Shown here piece by piece: positions 43,760 through 52,600 of a stretch of DNA of 64,000 bases. The notes beneath the pieces are model-generated. The model was not told the origin of the DNA. It did not search any database and saw nothing but the letters and a program-made list of their open reading frames with translations. Location: assembly GCF_017901175.1 (NCBI RefSeq), contig NZ_CP072793.1, forward strand, positions 310,001 through 374,000, given 5' to 3'. The DNA is from Thiothrix unzii (GTDB lineage Bacteria > Pseudomonadota > Gammaproteobacteria > Thiotrichales > Thiotrichaceae). Every line of letters starts with the position of its first letter. Position 1 is the first letter of the stretch. The position numbers and the translations under genes were made by a program.

Positions 43760-43795
43760 AAAGGCAGCCTAACAGAGGCTGCCTTTCGCATTTTT
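43760..43795 (+). terminator. Terminator-like hairpin between the argD promoter and argD
   Basis: AAAGGCAGCCT / AGGCTGCCTTT is a perfect 11-bp stem with loop AACAG, followed by CGCATTTTT. It can stop sodB transcripts, but because it lies downstream of the promoter at 43715 it would also cut argD transcripts short, as in attenuation. Confidence 0.75.
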
Positions 43796-43829
43796 GGCTT
43801 GTTGTGGCAGATTTTTTGGAGGTTTTGCC

Positions 43830-44996
43830 GTGACTCATGCAATTATGCCGACGTATGCACGTTTACCCGTTACTTTCGTTAAAGGCGAAGGCGCACTCCT
43901 GTGGGATACCGCAGGCAAGCAATACTTAGATGCACTCAGCGGCATCTCGGTTTGTAACGTCGGTCATGCGCGACGTGAAGTGGCGGATGCCATTTGTGCG
44001 CAAGCCAATACCTTAATGCACACCTCAAACCTTTACCACATTGAGCACCAGCAGGCACTGGCGGAAAAGCTGTGTGCTTTGTCCGGCTTGGATAGCGTGT
44101 TTTTTGGTAATTCTGGGGCGGAAGCTAACGAAGCCGCGATTAAAATTGCGCGTTTGTACGGGCATCACAAAGGTGTTGCGATCCCGACCGTGGTGGTCAT
44201 GAGTAATTCATTCCACGGGCGCACCATGGCTACCGTTACCGCGACGGGCAATGTGAAATCACAAACCGGTTTCGCCCCGTTGGTGGAAGGTTTCGTGCGG
44301 GTGGAGTATGGCGATGCCGATGCTGTCGCAGCGTTAGCAGGCAACCCCAATATCGTCGCCGTACTGGTTGAGCCGGTGCAAGGCGAAGGCGGGATTCGGA
44401 TTCCGGCGGCGGATTATTTACCGCGCTTGCGGGCGATTTGCGACCAAAACGACTGGCTGCTGATGCTGGACGAAGTGCAGTCCGGTATGTGTCGTACCGG
44501 CAAGTGGTTTGCGTTCCAGCATACCGCGATTAAGCCTGATGTCATGACCTTGGCAAAAGCCCTTGGCAATGGCGTACCGATTGGAGCGTGCCTTGCTGGT
44601 GGTAAAGCCGCCAATGTATTTGGCCCCGGCAATCACGGTTCCACGTTTGGTGGCAATCCGCTGGCGTGCAGTGCCGCGCGTGCGGTAATTGCGGTGATGG
44701 AAGCCGAACAGTTGGCGGAAAAAGCCGCGAGTTTGGGCGATTATTTCGTGACGCAATTCCGGGCGCAATTAGCTGATGTAGCGGGTGTGCGTGAAGTGCG
44801 TGGCAGCGGTTTAATGCTGGGCATTGAACTGGAAAAAGATTGTGCAGAATTGGTAAAACAAGCCTTGGAGAAGGGGCTGTTAATTAACGTTACAGCGGGG
44901 AATGTGATCCGTTTATTACCGCCTTTGGTGATTACCCAGGCGCAAGCGGATCAAATAATAACAACCGTGGTGGAATTGGTGCGGGCTTTTGTCTAA
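43830..44996 (+). CDS. argD: Acetylornithine aminotransferase
   Basis: PLP aminotransferase of arginine synthesis (N-acetylornithine to N-acetylglutamate semialdehyde). It has 388 residues. Landmarks: LLWDTAGKQYLDALSGISVCNVGH, FFGNSGAEANEAAIKIAR, SNSFHGRTMATVTATG, LLMLDEVQSGMCRTGKW and the PLP lysine in DVMTLAKALGNG. The start is GTG 43830 with GGAGG upstream. argF follows, so this is an arginine operon. Confidence 0.93.
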   Translation: MTHAIMPTYARLPVTFVKGEGALLWDTAGKQYLDALSGISVCNVGHARREVADAICAQANTLMHTSNLYHIEHQQALAEKLCALSGLDSVFFGNSGAEANEAAIKIARLYGHHKGVAIPTVVVMSNSFHGRTMATVTATGNVKSQTGFAPLVEGFVRVEYGDADAVAALAGNPNIVAVLVEPVQGEGGIRIPAADYLPRLRAICDQNDWLLMLDEVQSGMCRTGKWFAFQHTAIKPDVMTLAKALGNGVPIGACLAGGKAANVFGPGNHGSTFGGNPLACSAARAVIAVMEAEQLAEKAASLGDYFVTQFRAQLADVAGVREVRGSGLMLGIELEKDCAELVKQALEKGLLINVTAGNVIRLLPPLVITQAQADQIITTVVELVRAFV

Positions 44997-45019
44997 GGTC
45001 TAAGCCCGCCTTGGAGTGT

Positions 45020-45041
45020 GACCACCTGTTATCGGGTGGTC
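45020..45041 (+). other. Stem-loop in the argD-argF spacer
   Basis: GACCACC / GGTGGTC forms a 7-bp stem with an 8-base loop just before the argF ribosome site (GAGAGAGGA). No T-run follows, so it is not a terminator; it may be an RNA-processing or stability element within the operon. Confidence 0.4.
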
Positions 45042-45059
45042 AGAGAGAGGATTACTATA

Positions 45060-45989
45060 ATGAAACGTGTCAGACATTTTTTGACCCTGACTGACTTTAC
45101 CCCCGTAGAGTTGCACGCCGTTATCGGTCGTGCGATTGATTTAAAAGCAATGCATAAACGCGGTGAGGTGATTGATTCACTGAAACACCGCACCTTGGCA
45201 ATGATTTTCGAGAAATCATCGACCCGCACCCGCGTGTCATTTGAAGCGGGCATGACCCAATTAGGCGGGCATTCGATGTTTTTGTCGCCTAACGATACCC
45301 AATTGGGGCGTGGCGAACCGATTGAAGATTCCGCCAAAGTCATTTCGCGCATGGTTGATGTGGTGATGATCCGCACTTTTGAGCAAGAAAAGGTGGAAAC
45401 CTTTGCTGCCCATTCGCGTGTGCCTGTCATTAACGCGCTGACCGATAAGTTCCACCCCTGCCAATTGCTGGCAGACATGATGACGTGGATGGAACAGCGC
45501 GGCTTACCCAACGGTAAAACCGTGGCATGGATTGGCGATGGCAATAATATGTGCCATTCGTGGATGGAAGCGGCGCAATTGTTTGGTTTCCACCTCAATG
45601 TCGCCTGCCCCGAAGGTTACGATCCTGACGCAGACATCGTAAAAGCTACTGCTGGTTCTGTGACCTATTTCCGTGACCCAACGGCAGCGGTGAAAGGTGC
45701 GGAAGTGGTGGTGACTGACACTTGGGCAAGCATGGGGCAAGAGTCCGAAAAGAAAGCCCGTGAAAAAGCTTTCGCTGGCTATCAAGTGGATGGCGCGATG
45801 ATGCAACTGGCAACACCGGGCGCGATTTTCATGCACTGCCTGCCTGCTTACCGTGGTTTGGAAGTTTCCGCCGAAGTCATGGACGGGGCGCAAAGCGTGG
45901 TATGGGATGAAGCGGAAAACCGCTTGCACGCCCAGAAAGCGTTGCTGGAAGTGTTGGTGTGTGGTTTCCCGGAAGGGTTGCCAGCTTAG
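45060..45989 (+). CDS. argF: Ornithine carbamoyltransferase
   Basis: Makes citrulline from ornithine and carbamoyl phosphate. It has 309 residues. The carbamoyl-phosphate loop [10 protein letters not shown], the [11 protein letters not shown] motif, [11 protein letters not shown] and MHCLPAYRG are all intact. ATG 45060 is chosen; the frame extends back to 45018 without similarity. The stop overlaps the xthA start by one base (TAGTG). Confidence 0.96.
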   Translation: MKRVRHFLTLTDFTPVELHAVIGRAIDLKAMHKRGEVIDSLKHRTLAMIFEKSSTRTRVSFEAGMTQLGGHSMFLSPNDTQLGRGEPIEDSAKVISRMVDVVMIRTFEQEKVETFAAHSRVPVINALTDKFHPCQLLADMMTWMEQRGLPNGKTVAWIGDGNNMCHSWMEAAQLFGFHLNVACPEGYDPDADIVKATAGSVTYFRDPTAAVKGAEVVVTDTWASMGQESEKKAREKAFAGYQVDGAMMQLATPGAIFMHCLPAYRGLEVSAEVMDGAQSVVWDEAENRLHAQKALLEVLVCGFPEGLPA

Positions 45990-46774
45990 TGCGCATCATT
46001 TCCGCCAACACCAACGGTATCCGTTCCGCCGCGAAAAAAGGTTTCTTCGACTGGATGAAGCAACAAGCGGCGGATGTGGTGTGTATCCAAGAAACCAAGG
46101 CGCAAATCCACCAGTTGGAAGAGGATCGCGCCTTGTTTTTCCCGGAAGGCTACCACTGCTATTACCATGATGCGGAAAAGAAAGGCTACAGTGGCGTGGC
46201 AATCTACGCCCGCGCCGTGCCGGATCAGGTCATTATAGGCATGGGCAACGCGGAATTTGATGCGGAAGGGCGTTACATTGAAGCGCGTTTCGGCAATCTG
46301 AGCGTGATTTCCCTGTATTTGCCGTCAGGTTCATCTGGCGATGAACGCCAGCAAGCGAAATACCGTTGCATGACGCATTTCCTGCCTGTCATGGAGGCGA
46401 TGAAGGCTTCCGGACGCGATTGCGTGATTTGCGGCGACTGGAACATTGCCCACAAAAATGCCGACATCAAAAACTGGAAAGGCAATTTAAAGAATTCTGG
46501 TTTCCTGCCCGAAGAACGTGCTTGGTTAGATAAGCTGTTCGATGAACTCGGTTTTGTCGATGGTTTCCGCGAAGTGAACCAAGAAGCCGAGCAATATACA
46601 TGGTGGTCAAACCGTGGACAGGCGTGGGCAAAAAACGTCGGTTGGCGGATTGATTACCAGATTATTACCCCCTCGCTGAAAGGCACGGTCAAGGCTGCTG
46701 CTATCTATAAGGATGAACGGTTTTCGGATCACGCGCCGTTGATTTTGGATTACGGGTATCCTTTACAACCCTGA
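45989..46774 (+). CDS. xthA: Exodeoxyribonuclease III
   Basis: AP endonuclease and 3' exonuclease of base excision repair. It has 261 residues. Endonuclease/exonuclease/phosphatase motifs: RIISANTNGIRSAAKKGF, VVCIQETKAQ, GVAIYAR, DWNIAHKNADIKN, and RIDYQIITP with a late SDHAPLILD. The start is GTG 45989 inside the argF stop, so it is coupled to the arginine genes, an unusual but clear arrangement. Confidence 0.92.
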   Translation: MRIISANTNGIRSAAKKGFFDWMKQQAADVVCIQETKAQIHQLEEDRALFFPEGYHCYYHDAEKKGYSGVAIYARAVPDQVIIGMGNAEFDAEGRYIEARFGNLSVISLYLPSGSSGDERQQAKYRCMTHFLPVMEAMKASGRDCVICGDWNIAHKNADIKNWKGNLKNSGFLPEERAWLDKLFDELGFVDGFREVNQEAEQYTWWSNRGQAWAKNVGWRIDYQIITPSLKGTVKAAAIYKDERFSDHAPLILDYGYPLQP

Positions 46775-46827
46775 ACGATTCCCCGATGATGCAGTCCTAA
46801 CCATAATACGATCAAAGGAACTGCCGC

Positions 46828-48387
46828 ATGACTGAAAGCTCCACCACACAGCCGATGGGCTGGACTGAATCCCTCCGCACTTTCATCCACCCGCGTGTTA
46901 TTACCATGTTATTCCTCGGCTTTGCGGCGGGGATTCCGTTGTTGCTGATTTTTTCTTCGCTATCGTTATGGTTGGGCGAAGCGGGGGTTGAGCGCAAGGC
47001 AGTAACGTTTTTTAGTTGGGCGGCGTTGGCGTATTCGTTCAAGTTTGTGTGGGCTCCGTTGATTGATAAATTGCCATTACCGTTTTTGACCAAAGCCTTA
47101 GGGCGGCGGCGGGCATGGTTATTGGTGGCGCAAATAGGCATTATTTTGGCGATTGTGTTGATGGGGAGTATTGACCCTGCGACGAGCCAAGATAATTTAA
47201 TGTTCATGGCATTGGCGGCGGTATTGTTGGGTTTTACATCCGCAACGCAAGATGTGGTGATTGACGCTTATCGGATTGAAGCGGCGGAAACCCGGTTGCA
47301 GGCGATGATGTCGTCTACCTACATTGCAGGGTATCGGTTGGGGATGATTGTAGCGGGGGCGGGAGCGTTGTTTCTGGCTTCGGGCATGGGGTCGGAAAAA
47401 GGGCATTACGTGTACAGTGCTTGGCAGTGGACTTACTTCATTATGGCGGCAACCATGTTGGTGGGGGTGGTAACGACGTTGGTGATTCCAGAACCGCAAC
47501 GCCAGACAGTGGATAAACACCATTACGCTACGGCGGATTACCTGCGTCTGGTGTTGGTGTTTGGGTGTGCAGTGACGGGGTTTGCGTTGACGTTTTTCTA
47601 CGGAAGCGATGTGTTTAAGGCGGTCACTGCGCTGGCAGGTAATGATGCGTTCGTGGGGTTCTTGGTGGAAACCGTGCATTTCGCGCTGGCAATTGCGGTG
47701 GCAGTGCTGATCGGTTGGGCATTGGTGCAAGCGGGGGCGGTGAACCAAGCAATGGCAAAAGATACGTGGATTGCCCCGATTGCGGACTTTTTCCAGCGTT
47801 ACGGCTTAAAAACCGCGTTCTTGCTGTTGGCGTTGATTGGGTTGTACCGCATTACCGATATTGTGCCGGGGGTGATTTCCAATGTGTTTTACCAAGATTT
47901 GGGCTTTAGCAAACCAGAAATTGCCACAGCGGTGAAAACCTTCGGGGTGATTGTAAGCATTATCGGTGGCTTTGCGGGTGGTTTGTTTGCGACGCGCTTT
48001 GGCGTGATGCGCACCTTAATGTGGGGCGCGATGTTGACCGCATTTACCAACTTGGTGTTTGTGTGGTTGGCGTATGCAGGGCATGACGTGCCGGTGATGT
48101 ATTTGGCAGTAACGGCGGATAATCTGGCGGCAGGTTTTGCGAGTGCGGCGTTTGTGGCGTTTTTATCGAGCCTCACCAACGTGTCGTTTACCGCCGTGCA
48201 ATACGCGATTTTCAGTTCCCTGATGACCTTGTTGCCGAAAACCATTGGTGGGTATTCCGGCACGATGGTGGATGGCATTGGCTATCCTGGCTTTTTTATC
48301 TTCGTGACACTGATCGGAATTCCGGTGTTGTGGCTGGTGTGGGCGGTGGGTAAGCACTTGCAAGTCGAGCAGTCTCCATCCGCCTAA
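46828..48387 (+). CDS. ampG: AmpG family muropeptide permease
   Basis: A major-facilitator transporter that imports GlcNAc-anhydroMurNAc peptides for recycling. It has 519 residues and about 12-14 helices. The family start FLGFAAGIPLLLIFSSLSLWLGEAGV, then AALAYSFKFVWAPLIDKL and the STQDVVIDAYRIE-like SATQDVVIDAYRIEAAE are diagnostic. It is convergent with the EndoU-like gene (4-base overlap). It would feed the MurNAc salvage enzymes found at 9057-10760. Confidence 0.9.
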   Translation: MTESSTTQPMGWTESLRTFIHPRVITMLFLGFAAGIPLLLIFSSLSLWLGEAGVERKAVTFFSWAALAYSFKFVWAPLIDKLPLPFLTKALGRRRAWLLVAQIGIILAIVLMGSIDPATSQDNLMFMALAAVLLGFTSATQDVVIDAYRIEAAETRLQAMMSSTYIAGYRLGMIVAGAGALFLASGMGSEKGHYVYSAWQWTYFIMAATMLVGVVTTLVIPEPQRQTVDKHHYATADYLRLVLVFGCAVTGFALTFFYGSDVFKAVTALAGNDAFVGFLVETVHFALAIAVAVLIGWALVQAGAVNQAMAKDTWIAPIADFFQRYGLKTAFLLLALIGLYRITDIVPGVISNVFYQDLGFSKPEIATAVKTFGVIVSIIGGFAGGLFATRFGVMRTLMWGAMLTAFTNLVFVWLAYAGHDVPVMYLAVTADNLAAGFASAAFVAFLSSLTNVSFTAVQYAIFSSLMTLLPKTIGGYSGTMVDGIGYPGFFIFVTLIGIPVLWLVWAVGKHLQVEQSPSA

Positions 48388-49451
48388 AATCCACTAATCG
48401 CTGCTTGGCACGCAGGATCATCGTGTGCTGGCGTTGCATCCGGGTAAAAGGTACGAATCCCGGTGGCACGGCGCACAAACACGGTGGTGAAGCTTTTACC
48501 ATCATCCGTAATCGGTAACAAACAAGCGGTGCTGTCTTTGCTGCTGCTTGGGTTTTCTGCAAAAGCGCGGGTAACGACCTTGAGCATGTCGCTGGCACTT
48601 AGCGTTAAGCCGTAACCTTTGGTCGCATGACGGGCAAGATTACCGTCAGCCGTTTTCAGCGTGACACCCATCGTATAAATGACTCCCGGCACGACTTCGT
48701 TTTGACGGTAGTTATCCATCCGGCACGCCGCGCCGCTCTCCTGTAATTGCAAGTAACGCCCGTGAAAATGCAAACCACCGATTTTGCCGCCGTCGAGTTC
48801 GCCGCAGAAAATATGGTCAAAAGCTTTGAGCGAAAACCATGCTTCGGTAAGGTCGTTTAGGTAAGCTGCGGGGTCGGTGTGCGCGGGGCGTTGCGCAAAG
48901 ATTTTACCGCCGGTAAATGCCATGAGGTCGGTTAACACGTTTTGGTGGTTTTGCAGCAGGGTTTTGAACTCGGTTTCGCTCACCGCTTTGCCGACTGCAC
49001 CACAGGTTTGATCAATGGCGAGATCGAAAGCATCCAGTGTCGGTGCGACGGGGGTAATGTCGGCCGAAGTATTACCTTTGAGTTTTACCGGATTGTCGGT
49101 ATTGTCAAAAAATGGCAAGCAGCTATCAGCAGTGCCGGGCGGCGCAGCTATTGGTGCTTGCACATTGTCGGCGTAATGCCCACAACTTAGCGCAACCCAA
49201 CGCTGGCCTTCCGGAAGTTGTAATAAGGCATGAGTCGCGTCATTGGCTTTATTTTCGGCTAATGCGCGGTAAGGTGTGCTGGGCGTGAGTGCAAGTGGCT
49301 CGCTGGATTTTTTTAGCGAGGTGTAGGCACTGCAAGCTTGGTCAACCACAAAGTTGCGCGGTTGCGGAAAGGTCATTTGTGCGGCAACAGGGAGTACGCT
49401 CACGCTGAACAGGACAGCAATAAGGCTTGCGCCCCAGACATTGATTTTCAT
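48384..49451 (-). CDS. Secreted EndoU-like protein
   Basis: 355 residues with a signal peptide (ASLIAVLFSVSVLPVAAQ). The C-half has His213 in DHIFCGEL, then GGKIGGLHFHGRYLQL (His228, His230) and GVIYTMGVTLKTADG, a pattern close to bacterial EndoU ribonuclease domains, in which two His and a Lys form the active site. Several cysteines suggest disulfides and export. ATG 49451 has AAGGAA upstream. A role as a secreted nuclease is plausible; no immunity gene or secretion leader was recognised beside it. Confidence 0.6.
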   Translation of the reverse strand: MKINVWGASLIAVLFSVSVLPVAAQMTFPQPRNFVVDQACSAYTSLKKSSEPLALTPSTPYRALAENKANDATHALLQLPEGQRWVALSCGHYADNVQAPIAAPPGTADSCLPFFDNTDNPVKLKGNTSADITPVAPTLDAFDLAIDQTCGAVGKAVSETEFKTLLQNHQNVLTDLMAFTGGKIFAQRPAHTDPAAYLNDLTEAWFSLKAFDHIFCGELDGGKIGGLHFHGRYLQLQESGAACRMDNYRQNEVVPGVIYTMGVTLKTADGNLARHATKGYGLTLSASDMLKVVTRAFAENPSSSKDSTACLLPITDDGKSFTTVFVRRATGIRTFYPDATPAHDDPACQAAISGF

Positions 49452-49467
49452 GAAATTCCTTGAGTGA

Positions 49468-50535
49468 TTAACGCACGCGCCGCAGCATCCACAACCCACC
49501 AGCGAGAAATAACAGCAGTGGTAAAGTTGCCGCTAATAATGGCGGAATGCCGTACACAATCCCCATATTGCCGAGTATGCGGTTGAACAGGAAAAAAACA
49601 ATCCCAATCAGAATACCGATAAAAATCCGTTGCCCCGCGCCTGCATTACGTTGAAACCCAAATACAAACGGCGCGGCAATAATCAGCATGACCAAGGTCG
49701 ACAACGGCGTTGTGAAGTGTTGCCAGAAGGCTTGTTCAAAGCGTCCGCTGCTCAAGTCATTGGCGCGTTGATGGGCGATGAATTCCGCCAATTCTTGCGC
49801 TGCCAATTGATTAGGTTTGACCGCTGCAATGGTGAGAACTTGTTCGGGAATCAGCTTATCTTCGCGCAGTTCCGCGTAGGTTTCAGGGGTAATGCCGTCG
49901 TTGCGCAAGGTTTGGCGTTCCACTTGACGCATGACCCAAGTGCCAGCCTCACGTTCGGCACTCGCTGCGCGGGTAATGCTGGCAATACGGCCTTGCTGCT
50001 GGTCGATTTGGTAAATCGTGATATTTTCGAGTTTCTTTTCCGACCATAATTTACCAATATTGATAATGCGCTCGCCGTCTTTGATCCAAGTTCCCTGCAC
50101 CCCAACGGCTAATTGCTTTTGCTGCATTTGCAGTTTGAAACTGTTGGCGATTTGTTCGGTGCGTGGCGCGACCCATTCGCCCAATACGAAGACCATCAAC
50201 GCCAAAACCAACCCCAGTTTTAACGTCATGCTCACAATTTGGCGGATAGCAACGCCCGCCGCTCGCATTGCGGTTAATTCACTGTTGGCGGCTAAATTAC
50301 CCAAACCCAACAAACTACCAATCAAGGTGGCAGTCGGAAAGTAGTCGTATAAGCGACGCGGTGCGCCCATCAATATGTAATACAGAGCTTGGAGATTGCC
50401 GTAATTGTTGTTTTGCCCGACATCACCGATCTCACCAAGAAAGGCGAAAAAGCTGTCGAGCATCACCAGCGATAACCAAGTAATCAAAATGCTGAAAAGG
50501 ACACTTTTCCACAAATAGCGTTCGATAATGTTCAT
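49468..50535 (-). CDS. lptG: LPS export permease LptG
   Basis: One of two permease subunits of the LptB2FG transporter that extracts lipopolysaccharide from the inner membrane. It has 355 residues with six helices and a periplasmic beta-jellyroll in the middle. The start MNIIERYLWKSVLFSIL and the GEIGDVG...PRRLYDYFPTATLIGSLLGLG pattern identify LptG. Its start overlaps the lptF stop (ATGA). Confidence 0.95.
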   Translation of the reverse strand: MNIIERYLWKSVLFSILITWLSLVMLDSFFAFLGEIGDVGQNNNYGNLQALYYILMGAPRRLYDYFPTATLIGSLLGLGNLAANSELTAMRAAGVAIRQIVSMTLKLGLVLALMVFVLGEWVAPRTEQIANSFKLQMQQKQLAVGVQGTWIKDGERIINIGKLWSEKKLENITIYQIDQQQGRIASITRAASAEREAGTWVMRQVERQTLRNDGITPETYAELREDKLIPEQVLTIAAVKPNQLAAQELAEFIAHQRANDLSSGRFEQAFWQHFTTPLSTLVMLIIAAPFVFGFQRNAGAGQRIFIGILIGIVFFLFNRILGNMGIVYGIPPLLAATLPLLLFLAGGLWMLRRVR

Positions 50536-51602
50536 GCGGGTTTCCCGTAGTATTTACGCAATAACCAGAACACGAAGCCTAGCATGACCAAGTGTATCCA
50601 CCATAAGCCCGGAAAAATCGGAAAATCCCCGCGTTCGACCATGCCGCGCACCGTTGCTAACACGTTGGCGTAAACCGCGTAAATTAGGATAGCAACCGCC
50701 ACTTTGCCGTAACGTCCCTGACGCGGTGCGCTATAACTCAAAGGAAACGCCAGTAATGCCAACAAGGGTGCGGAAATAATAATGGCTATCCGCCACTGCC
50801 ATTCGGCTTGCGCACCTGCATCAGATTGCTGCCATAAGGTCTGTGAGGGTATGGAACCCCGGTTGCTGGCTTGTGCCACATCACGTAACGGGATGCGAAT
50901 CCCGTGTTCATCAAACTGGGTAATGCGCATACCCGGTTCAGCACTGTCGGATTCGTAACGGTAGCCATCACGAATTTGCAGCACCCGCTCACCGTTCGCG
51001 GAATCAACAAATAACACAGCGGAACGCGCCCAGATAGCGGTTTCTTGTGTGCCATTTTGGGCGCGAATAAAGAAGCGTTCCATCACGGTATTGCTGGCAT
51101 CAATATTTTCCGCCAACGCGGTATAGCCGCCACTGCTTGAGCCAGCAGTCACAAATTCACCGGGGGGAATACCAGCGGCTTCTGGGCGTTCGTTAATTTG
51201 ACGGCGTAAATCGAGATTCTGCTGCTCTACCCAAGGTGAAACGAGCAATACCAATCCCGCCAAAAACAGGGTTAACGGCAAGACAAAACTAAAAATCGCC
51301 CGATAAAAGTGACGTGGTGCAACCCCGGCTGCACGAAGTGCCGCCATTTCTGAGTCGCGGTACAGACGGCTAAACGCCAGCATCATACCAATCAGCAGAG
51401 CCACTGGAATCAGGCGAATCAATTGTTTTAACGAGCCAAACCATAATAGGCTGCCGAGTAAGTCGGAAGGCAGTTCGCCGGTGCTGGCATCCGCCAACAG
51501 GCGCACAAAGGTATTGCCCACAATAATTAATGTCAGCACTAACAAAGTTGCGCTGAAGCTGAGAGCAATTTCTTTGAGGAGGTAGCGGTCAATGATTTTC
51601 AT
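50532..51602 (-). CDS. lptF: LPS export permease LptF
   Basis: Partner of LptG. It has 356 residues with the same six-helix plus jellyroll plan: MKIIDRYLLKEIALSFSATLLVLT, SLKQLIRLIPVALLIGMMLA and RDSEMAALRAAGVAPRHFYRA. First gene of lptF-lptG. It is divergent from the flippase-like gene at 51671 across 68 bases. Confidence 0.95.
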   Translation of the reverse strand: MKIIDRYLLKEIALSFSATLLVLTLIIVGNTFVRLLADASTGELPSDLLGSLLWFGSLKQLIRLIPVALLIGMMLAFSRLYRDSEMAALRAAGVAPRHFYRAIFSFVLPLTLFLAGLVLLVSPWVEQQNLDLRRQINERPEAAGIPPGEFVTAGSSSGGYTALAENIDASNTVMERFFIRAQNGTQETAIWARSAVLFVDSANGERVLQIRDGYRYESDSAEPGMRITQFDEHGIRIPLRDVAQASNRGSIPSQTLWQQSDAGAQAEWQWRIAIIISAPLLALLAFPLSYSAPRQGRYGKVAVAILIYAVYANVLATVRGMVERGDFPIFPGLWWIHLVMLGFVFWLLRKYYGKPA

Positions 51603-51670
51603 CGGATTTCCATAAATCAGCCGTCGGCTTGGGCTACAATCGGTTTTGGATTATACGTTAAAGCAGGTGG

Positions 51671-52600
51671 ATGATGACACAACAGAACCCTAGTGCGCTC
51701 AAAGCTTGGCAACAACCCTTGGGCTGGTTGTTATTCCTTTTGTTAGTCGGAGGGGTGGAATACCTGTTGGGTTGGGGTAAGGTCGTTGGTGTTTGGGCTG
51801 GTGTAAATCCAACGGCGGTGATGGTGGCTTTTGTATTGCTGTTGCTGGCTTACGGGTTATCTGCATGGCGGCTGTATGATTATTTTCCGCAGGTATTGCA
51901 AGGTAAGGGTTTGGCAACTTGGCGGTTATTGCTCACACACACCTTGCGTAGTCAGTTTTTCCCCACGCACACTGGCACGGGCAGTTTTCCGGCTGCGATG
52001 AAAGGTGAGTTTGGGATCACTCATGCGCATTCAGTATCAGCTTTGCTGTGGTTCCGTTTTTTGGATATTCATGCGGCTCTTGCGTTTCTCATTTATCCGT
52101 TGTTGGTGGTAACGCCATTGAAACGTTTGGCGATTCCAGTGATTGTGGTGTGGGTGGTGTTACCGTTGCTGGTGTATTTACTACGCAATGTTATTGAGGC
52201 ACGATTTGCTGGGCGTGACGGCTATTTCAGTCAGTTAGTACAGCAAACGGTTTACGGATTGCCGGATAATTGGAGTGAGTTTTGGCGCAGTTGGCTCATG
52301 ACTTGGGCAAGTTGGATGGTGAAATTGCTGACTTTGGCGTGGCTGTTGGGGCAGTTTTTACCGGATGTCACTTGGAACATGCGCCTCACTGCGGTCGTTT
52401 TAGGCGAGTTAGCCAGTGGTTTGCCGTTGTTTATCCCACTGAATGCGGGGTTGTATGAAGGCGGTATTATCGCAGGATTACTGCCAGTAAGCGCGGCGCA
52501 ACCCAGCGCGATCGCGGCGATTAATGTGCATCTATTCGTGTTGGCAGTGATGTTAGTCGGTGGCTTAGTGGCGAATTTTCTGGGCAAGTTGCGTGGTTAA
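51671..52600 (+). CDS. Flippase-like (lysylphosphatidylglycerol synthase TM-type) membrane protein
   Basis: 309 residues with about eight hydrophobic helices. The arrangement HTLRSQFFPTHTGTGSFPAAMKGEF and ELASGLPLFIPLNAGLYEGGIIAGL matches the UPF0104/LPG_synthase_TM family. Members flip or transport lipids or lipid-linked precursors; the substrate is unknown. Two consecutive ATG codons (51671, 51674) follow AGGTGG. It converges on hemW with a 4-base overlap. Confidence 0.8.
   Translation: MMTQQNPSALKAWQQPLGWLLFLLLVGGVEYLLGWGKVVGVWAGVNPTAVMVAFVLLLLAYGLSAWRLYDYFPQVLQGKGLATWRLLLTHTLRSQFFPTHTGTGSFPAAMKGEFGITHAHSVSALLWFRFLDIHAALAFLIYPLLVVTPLKRLAIPVIVVWVVLPLLVYLLRNVIEARFAGRDGYFSQLVQQTVYGLPDNWSEFWRSWLMTWASWMVKLLTLAWLLGQFLPDVTWNMRLTAVVLGELASGLPLFIPLNAGLYEGGIIAGLLPVSAAQPSAIAAINVHLFVLAVMLVGGLVANFLGKLRG

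Noticed and set aside
45029-45598. 189-codon minus-strand frame
   Set aside because: Antisense of argF, whose motifs are complete on the + strand.
47197-47748. 183-codon minus-strand frame
   Set aside because: Antisense of ampG; His/Arg/Gln-rich shadow of membrane-helix codons.
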